Shown: positions 48,383 to 57,584 of the stretch, piece after piece
How the letters are laid out: every line of letters starts with the position of its first letter
Position numbering within the stretch: the first letter of the stretch is position 1
Source of the DNA: Pictodentalium vernedei
Lineage: Eukaryota; Mollusca; Scaphopoda; Dentaliida; Dentaliidae
DNA: 64,000 nt
Reading direction: 5' to 3'
NCBI GenBank assembly: GCA_031216915.1
Contig: CM062297.1
Location: 362,651,704-362,715,703 of the forward strand
Notes under the pieces: model-generated
Told to the model about the DNA's origin: nothing
Seen by the model: the letters and a program-made list of their open reading frames with translations, nothing else
The model's database searches: none
Made by a program: the position numbers and the translations under genes

Positions 48383-48449
48383 CCAACAGATCGACTTTTG
48401 CATCGAAACTATTCAATGAATAGTTTCAATGCAAAAGTCGATCTGTTGG
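48383..48449. repeat. 67-nt near-perfect hairpin in the intron after exon E
   Basis: Two 33-base arms (ccaacagatcgacttttgca at the left, tgcaaaagtcgatctgttgg at the right) around a one-base centre, with one mismatch. It would fold into a long hairpin in the pre-mRNA. No copy was noticed elsewhere in the window. Confidence 0.75.
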
Positions 48450-48669
48450 CTCAAGGTGAAAAAAAGATAATTCCTGAAGTTTCATAATCAGATGTTGATG
48501 TGGTGTTACATGGCAAATTCTTTGACATGGCACACTGATAGTAGGGTTAGGCGGTTTTGAAATTTGAATTTTGTTTCGGTTTCGGTTTTGTACAAAAACT
48601 AGGGTTTTCGGTTCGGTTTTTCAAAATATATTGTAGAAATCCACATTTTTAGAGGGTAATGTACACATA

Positions 48670-49034
48670 TTTATTTATTTATTTATTGGTGTTTAAGGTC
48701 ACATACTTATGCACAAAGGCTAATCGTGACCGTGACAGTTTTACGGGTGGAGGAAGCCGGAGAGAACCACCGAGCAACGACGAGCAGCTGTCAGCTCTCC
48801 AACATCGTAACTCTGAACTCTGCACCGCAGCACAGGCAGGGTTAGATTGGTTGAAGACATGCGCACCATCGATGTGCAGTACGCCTCAGTACACAGCGTC
48901 ATCGTGCCCCCATGTATGTAATCGGGGTGAAGTGTCTTGCCCAAGGACACAACGCGGTTGCCGCAGGTGGGATTCGAACCGAGGACCTCTCGGCTTGTAG
49001 CCTGCACCTCTACCAACTGAGCCACTGTGCCCCC
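48670..49034 (-). mobile_element. SINE-A copy 4
   Basis: Reverse orientation. On the minus strand the head has box A tggctcagttggtaga (49009-49024) and box B near 48971-48980 (ggttcgaatc). Tail complement tatttatttatttattggtg. Perfect 12-bp duplication aatgtacacata (48658-48669 and 49035-49046). Lies in the intron between exons E and F. Confidence 0.88.
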
Positions 49035-49208
49035 AATGTACACATAAAATGTGTCTGTATTTGTCATCCAAGTCATGAGGCTCCTAGAGCGTGTTGAGTC
49101 ACCCGGGTTACTCAGTGTTGACCACTCTTCTCAGCTAATGGAAATATTGTGGTGGGCTACTGTAGTGGGCCACAGTGGTGGAGTAATGGGGTATCTAGGA
49201 AGCCCAGC

Positions 49209-49243
49209 CTCCCCCCCCCCCCCCCCGCCCCCCCCCCCCCCCC

Positions 49244-49279
<36 letters not shown>
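49209..49279. repeat. Poly-C tract joined to poly-A tract
   Basis: About 35 C residues broken by one G, followed directly by about 36 A residues. Prone to slippage and assembly error; also a candidate i-motif/G-quadruplex. Not flanked by a recognised retrotransposon. Confidence 0.9.
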
Positions 49280-49282
<3 letters not shown>

Positions 49283-50460
49283 CACTTGCTTTTCCCATGC
49301 CCAGATTTGAAAAGATTTTTTTTTATTTTTATTTCCTGCCCTCAGTACAAGCACTGGTGGGATCTGCCTTGTTCTGTCGGTAAGATTTAGGGCCATGTCA
49401 AGATGCAAAAATTTACAGGAGAAGCTACATTTTAGCAAAAATCAACATTTCCTTATTTTTTAAGGAGTTGCTGAGCTGTCACTCTTGTTTTGGTGGATAA
49501 TTTGCAATTGTTGTGCTTATTTCGGTAACTATCACATCGCTTAAAAATGGACTGCCCGGTCTCTAATGGTTCCTGCTTCAAATGACAGTAAAATAAAAGG
49601 AAAATAAATCATATTTCTTGTGATTTTGATAACTATTATTGAAGTAAGTCGTTATATCATATACGAATCACTTTCATTGGTAACTCACTCACTGCAATGT
49701 TTTCTCACTATCTCTCCTAATTTTGACTGTAGAGATTCATTTTTGACTTTGATTTGGCCCAAACATAGAAATTTCACTTCGCCCTCTTGGCTGATCCCTG
49801 CGTTGATTCCATCTCAGTTAAGACAGGCGATTGATGTTTTTGAAGGGAGACGGCTGCATAATGAGATTTAAAAGTTTGCAATATTGCATCTTGGGATTTG
49901 TTGTGTACACAAAATACACATGGGAAAACGTGTTGATTATAACAACTGCGTATTGGGAATGCCGCGTTAACTTGACACTTGACAGTTTACACAGACCTGA
50001 AGTACTGCGCGATTCCTTAAAGTAAGTTCAAATAGTATACAAACAATTTGCAATAAGTTTAAAAAAACTTTCAGTAGTTACCTGCCATCCATTTAACAGG
50101 ATATGTTCTATTTTAATTTAACCACTTTATTGTTGACAAAAAAACAGAACTGCCAATTCACAGCGTTATCTCTGAGCATGTGACAGTTTCAGAAAACGTG
50201 CCAGAAGTCGACTAATTAACATAATTTACCGTCATTTTTCCCATGTGAACTTTGAGGTTTCAAAACTCAATAAATTTTATGTTTACTTCCAATCTAATTT
50301 ACAATGTGCTGAACGCAGATGATTTTAGGTCAAAGATAATTTATATTATTTCAATACCTATTTGGTTGAATATGAGTGAGCCTGAGGCTGTGCCCGGTTC
50401 ATTAAATTTACTTAACAATTCTTGAATTGCATGTGTGGATTCTTACGTAAGACTTTTTAA
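49280..50460. other. Unannotated intron sequence between exons E and F
   Basis: No repeat or gene recognised; modest open frames of 60-80 codons only. Confidence 0.4.
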
Positions 50461-52144
50461 TTTTTAGCTTAACTTGACAAAGTCAAGATAAGCTATTGCC
50501 ATCACGCATGCAGAAGTCTGTTCACATTTTCCTTTAGAACAGGCTACACCCTGTAGTTCTTGTCTGATTCGTCACGAAATTTCATATGCAGGTTTGGGGG
50601 TCATGTCTAGATGAGAACATCCCCTTTTGGTCGCAATCGGTCAACTGGTATCACTGCCTGAGCCCAAAACCCGAAAACCTAAAACCATTAGCACAGTTAC
50701 AGGTCATATGTATGAAGGGATTTCATTGTAATGTGGTAGGATGTCTCTGTATAATGTTTAGATGAGAACGTCCCCTTTTGGTCATGATCTGTCAACCGTG
50801 ATGGCTGCCCAAGCCCGAAACCCAAAAACTTTTAGCACAGTCTGCAGGTCATATTTAATATGGCAGGATTTCATTGTAACTTGGTAGGATGACTCCGTAT
50901 GATGTCTCAGATGAGAACTTCCCCATTTGGTTGTGATCTGTCAACCGTGACGACTACCCGAGCCCAAAACCCGAAAACCTTTAGCACAGTCTACAGATCA
51001 TATTCATTGTAACTTGGTAGGTTGACTTCATATAATGTCTAGATGAGAACGTCCCCTGTTGGATGCGATTTTTCTACTGTGGCGGCTACAGCGGTCCGAA
51101 CCCCTAAAATCTTTAGCACAGTCTACAGGTCATATTTATGAAGGGATTTCATTGTAACTTCGTAGGATCACTCCAGATAATGGCCAGATAAGAACGGCCC
51201 CTTTTGGTCGCGATCATTTAACCATGATGGCTGCCCAAGCCCAAAACCCCAAAAACTTTAGTACAGACTACAGGCCGTATTTGTGAAGGGATTTCATATT
51301 AACTTGGTAGAATGACTCGGTATAATGTCGAGATGAGGACGTCCCCTTTTAGTGGCTATCGATCAACTGTGATGGCTACACAGGCATGAAGCCCGAAAAC
51401 CTTTAGCACAGCCTTGAGGTCATATTTATGAAGGGATTTCATTGCAACTTGATGGGATCACTCCAGATAATGCCCAGATGAGAATGTCCCCTTTTAGTTT
51501 AAACAATTTTTATTTCAAAATTTCTTCACTATATGCAATTTCTAACAATAATCTATGTCCCCTTTTGGTCACGATCACTCAACCATGATGGCTGCTCGAG
51601 CCCAAAACCCGAAAAACTTTAGCACAGTCTACAGGTCGTATTTATGAAGGGATTTCATTGTAATTTGATAGGATGACTCAATATAATGTCGAGATGAGGA
51701 CATCCCCTTTCGGTTGCTATCTGTCAACCGTTATGGCTACACATGCCCAAAGCCCAGAAACCTTTAGCACAGTCTACAGGCTGTATTTATGAAGGGATTT
51801 CATTGTAACTTGATAGGATGACTCATTTTGGAATAATTTCACTGTAACTTGGTAACTTTCATTGACATACATTAACTGTGAGGGCCACATACATTAATTG
51901 TGAGGGCCACATTAACCCACCCCTCAATTCTTTAGTACAGTCTACACCTTATATTATTTTTATTGAAAACTTAGCATACAGGGAACAGAAATTAACATAT
52001 TCCCAATTATCATAATTCTTGTCATGTCATAATCCTTTCATAGACATTGAACATTATCCTTTTCATCAAACACAACACACAGACAAGTTAATGGCTAGGG
52101 CTATTCATAATCATTGACACTTTGATTATGAATAGCCCTAGCCA
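50461..52144 (+). mobile_element. Helentron-like element a3 (a2-type core, altered 3' hairpin)
   Basis: 5' cap tttttagcttaacttgacaa with gtcaagataagct. Core of ~145-bp units related to a2. One unit is interrupted near 51495-51555 by about 55 bp of unrelated AT-rich sequence. The usual 3' cap is changed: 20-bp perfect complementary arms (52092-52111 and 52125-52144) surround cattgacacttt. Confidence 0.6.
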
Positions 52145-52263
52145 ATATGTTGGGTAATAGATCAAGTAGATTTATTGGTCATACTTGGTGAATTGTTATG
52201 TATCAAGGAAAGCACTATCTTTTTAATATTTGAATTCTAATGAGTTTTGCATATGAATTGTAG

Positions 52264-52362
52264 GGCTGTACAGTGGGTTTGGTGCCACAGTGTTACGAGA
52301 TGTACCATTTTCTGGTATCTACTTGATGTTCTATACACAGATAAAGAAAAACATTCCCCAAA
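52264..52362 (+). CDS. SLC25A38: SLC25A38 exon F (helix 4)
   Basis: Acceptor gaattgtag, donor gtaagt. Together with the last base of exon E it reads [20 protein letters not shown] then [13 protein letters not shown]. The G[19 protein letters not shown] block is highly characteristic of SLC25A38. Phase 1 out. The third carrier repeat (the FxAG-I-L-A-S-L-V-T-Q-P-A-D-V-I-K-T region) should follow, but I saw no such exon between 52363 and 64000, so the last exons probably lie beyond the window. Confidence 0.92.
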
Positions 52363-53168
52363 GTAAGTAACAGTATAAAATTTTCTTCCTCATTATGAAT
52401 CATATTTATATACATTTGATGATAAGGAAATAAGATACAAGTTGCATTCTTCCTCCTTGATTCAGTTAGGAGTTATTATTCCTTAGAACTGAATGTGGGT
52501 TAAGCAATTTTAGTTGGTGTTTATCCAGTATTGTTAGTTTATAAGAATGTCATGAACAATAAGGATCATTTGCAGAAAGGTAGATGTATTAACAAAAGAG
52601 AATAGGTAGAAGATCTTTTTAATTTGGAATACCTGCTTGTTATTACTTAGAAATTTTCTTTATATTTTTTGCATCAGAGAATGATTAATTTGCTCGAGTA
52701 GAAAGAACTCCTGGAGGCAAACTTTAAAATGATGTTACGGGTGTAGGTGCTGATGCTGAAAGTTATATTGAATCCTGGGGAGAAAGTCATTAATATGGAC
52801 ATTTTTCTCTCAAATATTCATTTTTATAGTTTATACCTACTGAATGTTGGGTTTAGAATGCACTTTGCTTTTTATTTTCTGTGCTTATCTGTATGGAAGC
52901 AATAATCAGTATTTTTATTTCCAAGTATATTGCATGAGATCCATTGTATGGATTTGATCTACACATTTGTAGCTCTGATTTTGCAAGAGGTTTCAACATG
53001 AGTAAATTGTTCCAATATCTTGTCATACAATAATTGCTGTTTATGCATAATTTGTGAAAAATATTTTTTGTTTGTATAATTTAAAAATCCCTTTCACACA
53101 GGAAATATACTCAACATCACATAATCAGGGCTCAGGCTTTCTTTGTACTTATTAACATAGTTTGTTTT
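52363..53168. other. Unannotated intron sequence after exon F
   Basis: AT-rich, without repeats or a recognisable carrier exon. The next SLC25A38 exon was looked for by its expected TQPADVIKT motif and not seen. Confidence 0.4.
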
Positions 53169-53642
53169 GTGTTCAACTCCTGTGAATCAGTTTCAAATAG
53201 GATTTCAAGCATTAACCAACCATTTTTCACTTATGACAGATCCCAGTTAAAGAATTCTAGGATTTCATATTTTTTTAAACACTTGGGCTGTATCATTTTG
53301 GGAGCCAAAGGTGGTTCAACATATTGTTCTGTGGGGTGTGGGTATAGCATGGTCGCCGTGGACTTGTCACTTTCCACAGGTGGGCAATATTTCCACGGAT
53401 GCAATAATATTAGATTCCAAACACAAATTATAGGAATGATCATCAAAAATTTAATTAATGAAGCCCTTGGTACAACCCAGTGCTTTACTAATCAAAATTT
53501 TGTTGCTGATGATTTTTATTACCTGGTAAATGCATGCATGGACATCACTGCCCATGTGCGAATTACAACCAGTTCACGGTGGCTGTACTATATATACTTG
53601 ATGCCCTGTGTGCAGAAAGGGATGCAATATTCAGGAAATTAA
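53169..53642 (+). CDS. Unassigned 157-codon open frame in the last intron
   Basis: The longest open frame outside the transposons, in AT-rich DNA with no repeat recognised. It reads MFNSCESVSNRISSINQ and on, and includes CGYSMVAVDLSLSTGGQYF and ends QKGMQYSGN. No signature, signal peptide or membrane segment is obvious and I recognise no family. It could be an exon-like relic of a retroposed or nested gene, or chance. Nothing supports a promoter or splice partners, though a cagttaaag and a gtaagat donor-like site lie nearby (53690). Confidence 0.2.
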   Translation: MFNSCESVSNRISSINQPFFTYDRSQLKNSRISYFFKHLGCIILGAKGGSTYCSVGCGYSMVAVDLSLSTGGQYFHGCNNIRFQTQIIGMIIKNLINEALGTTQCFTNQNFVADDFYYLVNACMDITAHVRITTSSRWLYYIYLMPCVQKGMQYSGN

Positions 53643-54360
53643 ACTGCTTCTTGTGTGTTTTCTGGGGATTAGAAGGTGTCATAAAAGGTAAGATAATATA
53701 TTGGGTATTTTGAAATTTATCACAGTGATTTGGGAATTTATCATAGTGACTTCTCCTATGTTGCTTGGGTAAGTGCTCTGCCACTGATATTTTCAGTAAT
53801 AGTGAGCAGCAAGACATATAACATGAGCAGCTGCTTCTAGTCCAGTATCAAGCAGATGCCACTTGATGGGAAATAACTACCACATCATAAGTCTTCCTAA
53901 TTTTGATATATGTTCTGTTTGTAGGAGTTAAGTTGTTTACATAATGAACTTTATGCAGTATCTCCCATGCTTTATAATCAAGTGCTTACCCTATGTGCAC
54001 CATAGATTATTTGGTGTATGTTCGGGTTTCTATTATATACTCACTAGAGCTAGGAATTTGGATTCGCATTGGGAATGGGGCTGACATTTGACCCTGTGAT
54101 CTCTTGGATTGATACCTGGATATAGTCAAGGTTATGGTTTCAGCATCTTACAGCCATCAAACCATGTGGTTCTTTGAAGTCAGTTTTCTGATTCTGAATT
54201 ACTACCATAAGATTCAGTGTTTGGAATATTTCTAAGTGTTCGACAAGACATCATTTCATCAGTATAGTTTGTCATAGCGTGGAATCAAGAATTCTCAAGT
54301 AACTGTGAAATCTTGCTAGACAAGCTTAACACTTTACTTAACATGATTAGGCACTGGCAA

Positions 54361-54544
54361 AAATGTTTCTTTACCCAATGCACACGAAATTAAAATTTAT
54401 TATTTTAAGTATTATTTTTCCTAATTTTAAAAACAATTTCAACAAAACCATATCATGTGACCCCTCATTGGAATGACATTGACAAGCATGTTCCAATGAG
54501 GGGGTCGCATGACATGGTTTTGTTGAAATTTAAAAAAAAAAATT
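54361..54544. mobile_element. Foldback MITE P7, interrupted by the DIRS relic
   Basis: Left end ctttacccaatgcacacg; foldback acaaaaccatatcatgtgac and its complement gcatgacatggttttgttga. The right arm stops at 54544, where the DIRS relic starts; its own terminus is not seen. Confidence 0.6.
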
Positions 54545-54840
54545 ATTTTAATACTAAAACCAATGGCCCAGATTTAGCTGGTGCAACCTCAATTTTATTA
54601 AGGGTCAAACACAAATTTTGAACCCCCCAATCCCCCAAATTTGCATACAATACCGAAAATTAAAAGTCCTATCTGACCCTCTGTACTTTTAGTACTTGCG
54701 CATGCGCTGTACCCAGGAAGAGACCAGAATTGGCACAAACATCATTCTTCTGTTTGGCCCAAAGTCAGTAACAACTGAATTGACATCTGTGCTGTAAATT
54801 CTCATTTTTGAAGATGGAAAATAGTTTTTGTCTCCCGCTT
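54545..54840 (+). mobile_element. Truncated DIRS left terminus of the E1/E2 family
   Basis: Starts attttaatactaaaaccaatg, a diverged copy of the E1/E2 left end, and follows it through the aaacacaaattttg block, the gcgcatgcgc palindrome (54699-54708) and the start of the leader (about 54750-54800). No coding part or right end follows; a Helentron-like element begins at 54844. The left edge lies inside the right arm of a foldback MITE. It is an older relic than E1 and E2. Confidence 0.8.
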
Positions 54841-54843
54841 TCA

Positions 54844-55640
54844 TTTTTAGCTCAAATTTGAGCTTATGCCATGGCCGTCTGTCCGTCAACAATTCAATAC
54901 GGCTCGGGCTAGAGGTCGTATTTATGAACTAATCTTTATGAAACTTCTTGGGTACCTTTGTTATCACCGTGGTATGAGAACGAGTGTTTTTGGGAGCAGT
55001 CCGAAATTCAAGATGGTCACCAGCAGCCATTTTGTACCGAAATTAGTGCAATCAGTTTTTTGTACAGAACTTCTGTATGAAAGTTCTGATTTGAATAAAT
55101 GTTGAATGTTTAGTAACATGGAATACATCACATATAATATGGCGTTTTTTATCGTGCAGAATTATGCAAATTAGGTGAACTTTGATTTATTCAGTGCTAC
55201 TTATACACAGTAAGTACACATGTCAATACGGCTCGGGTTTGGGGCCGTATTTATGAACCGATCTTCACGAAACTTCTTGGGTACTTTGTTATCACCTTGG
55301 GATGAGAATGAATGTTTTTGGGTGCGGTCCGAAATTCAAGATGGCTGCCAGCAGCCATTTTTACCAAAATTAGTGCAATCAGTTTTTTGGACAAAACTTC
55401 TGTATGAAAGTTCTGATTTAAATAAATTTTTGTATGAATGTTTAGTAACATGGAATATATCACATATAATACAGGTTTTTTTCTCGTGCAGAAATGATGA
55501 ACTTTGATTTATTCAGAGCTACTTACACACAGTAAGTACACATGTCAATACACCTCGGGTTAGGGACTGTATTTATGAACCGATCTTCACAAAACTTCTT
55601 GGGTACCTTTGTTGTCACCTTGGGACAAGAATGGGTGTTT
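54844..55640 (+). mobile_element. Helentron-like element a6 (a1-type core)
   Basis: 5' cap tttttagctcaaatttgagc, then two to three ~335-bp units of the a1 type (starts near 54893, 55224 and 55544). The last unit breaks off near 55640 before any 3' cap. It lies directly against the DIRS relic. Confidence 0.58.
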
Positions 55641-56250
55641 TTGAATAGCAGCAGCAGTATAGTTTGGGCATGTATCGTGAAGTTTTTTTTTCTTACAGTG
55701 AAAAAGGAATTTGTCACTGTCCCAAGCTTTAATTTTACTGTGCCAACCTTACTTATCTAGCGATTCAAGTATTGCGGGTGAGGGGGGTTCGATATAATTT
55801 ATTTGTTGACCCCACCCCCACCTCTGCCAATATGTTAAGAGGCGATTACAGGACAGGACGTAGTGCTCTTCCTGTAAGCCTCCTATGCATTCAATTATAT
55901 GCATGCCTTTCATTGCTGTTCGATTGGCAGGTGGGTTGTGGTCTAACGGCGACATCAGGGGCCCAGTCACTCATAATAATAAACTACTGCTTCTTGTGAT
56001 TGATCATTCATAAGTGACATATGAGCATGTGATTCCTGAACAGTAACTGTTCTTGGATTCCAAATTCTATCATGAATACATTCGGTTGATATTACTAGCC
56101 TTCGTGTTCCTGCATGGCAGGAATGTCGGTTTTCTGGGCGACATTCTCCAAATGTGGCAATTAGTCTACTCTGAGTAGTTACGCTCAGAGCTGTTTGCTT
56201 TTCTTACGACGTATGAGTCTATTCCTCAGGTTATTCGCATTAATGTCGTT
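55641..56250. other. Unannotated intron sequence before element g
   Basis: Short open frames only. 56120-56250 has a few short inverted pairs. No gene or named repeat recognised. Confidence 0.35.
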
Positions 56251-56495
56251 TTATTAGTCCCCTACCGGCATCGCCGGAGAGGACTATAGGTTTGCACTCT
56301 GTCCATCCGTCAGTCTGTCAGTCACACTTTAGTTTTCCGGAGTTTTTTGGAAACGCTTCAACAGAATGATTTCGTTTTTGATAAACTATTATAGAACGAT
56401 GACTTACAGATCAAGTTTGAGTTTCATGCTGATTGCATTATTCTTGTGTGAGTTACGCCCCTTGGAAATATGGGAAAAAGCACCAAAATATCAGT
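56251..56495 (+). mobile_element. Helentron-like element g, 5' part (split by E2)
   Basis: Starts with the imperfect hairpin tagtcccctaccggc/gccggagaggacta, followed by a CCATCCGTCAGTCTGTCAGTC stretch, then the first unit of a tandem repeat of about 162 bp (ttttccggagttttttggaa and on). It is interrupted after atcagt by DIRS element E2 and resumes at 63624. Confidence 0.65.
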
Positions 56496-56696
56496 ATTTT
56501 TATACTGTACCAATGACCCAGACTTAGCTGGTGCTAACTCCACAAAAACCAGGGCCAAACACAAATTTTGCCCCCCAATCCCCAAAATTTGCATCCAAAA
56601 CAAAAAGAAATCATGTCCTAAAGGACCTCCATAGTACGACTCTACTGCGCATGCGCAGTGACGCAGTCGTCCCGAAATTGGCGCCAAATATCATTC
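56496..56696 (+). repeat. E2 left inverted terminal repeat
   Basis: About 196 bp from 56501 are the exact reverse complement (by eye) of 63397-63592. The repeat contains the palindrome ctgcgcatgcgcag at about 56645-56658, which matches the consensus for the NRF-1 transcription factor (YGCGCAYGCGCR). That makes it a plausible promoter element for the transcript. The outermost five or so bases differ from the right end, as expected for DIRS termini that are restored from the internal complementary region. Confidence 0.92.
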
Positions 56697-57584
56697 TCTG
56701 TTTGGCCCTTCATCAGTCAACATCTCACTGATCTTTGTGCTTGTAAATCTCAGTTTAAAGGATGCCAGACACGTAATTCTTGGAGAAAATGTGATTCTAA
56801 GGAGGATAGAAGGAGGAGAGGAAAAAAGAAGTGGCAAAAAATAATCAGGGCTGTACTTAAAATTTTTTGTTGAAATTATGTTAAGTTGCCTATTTTCGAG
56901 GCAAACGCCTCTTGTTGTCATTCTTGCTAATTGTTGCACTGCTTATTCAGTGTTTCCTCTCCCCTAACCTTCTAAAGTCCCCCCTTGCAATTCTCCCATG
57001 CTTTTGGCATATTTTTGAGAAGTTTCATTTCTAAAAATTCCCTGGGAGAGTTGCTTGGTTACAGAATGTTTTCTGTTATTTTCCCCATAGTTACGTTTTC
57101 ACCCATGGGTGTATAACGTTTGTGTTCTGCATCTTCTATCTGATGTTCTGCAGATTCTCCCCTGGGAGTCTCTGTTTTGCATCAGATAGAGTGTAATTGA
57201 TGACTGATTCCGGGCCAGTTTTTTCAGTGCCTGGAGTCATGTTTTCTTCTGTGTTTACACTGTTTGTTTTCATTGGCAACAGCCTTTTTTGAGGGGGGCT
57301 GTTTGCCTTTGAGGTAGTTTATCTCATTATAAGATACATTTATATTATCCGAAAGTGTCTCATTAATTATTTTATATAATTTTAAAATTTTTGACCACAC
57401 TTTGCCATCGGATCCATCGGGGCTCAACGTTACTTTTCAGCAACTTGGGCTTCTCTGAAAAAATATTTTTTCAAAATTATTTTGTTTTGCAATTGTTTTT
57501 TCATTTATTAATGGATCATGTTATTATGTATCTTTGTGTCAGGGGTTTTTGCGAGTAACTAGGACTTATTGTTGTTCTTTCACA
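56697..57584 (+). other. E2 5' leader
   Basis: Untranslated region between the left terminal repeat and the gag start. It is collinear with 28680-29555 of E1: both contain the ctcccatgcttttggcata block, the duplicated phrase around the ttctgcag/catcagata motifs, and the gctcaacgttacttttcag block. No long reading frame. Conservation between E1 and E2 shows it belongs to the element. Confidence 0.75.
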
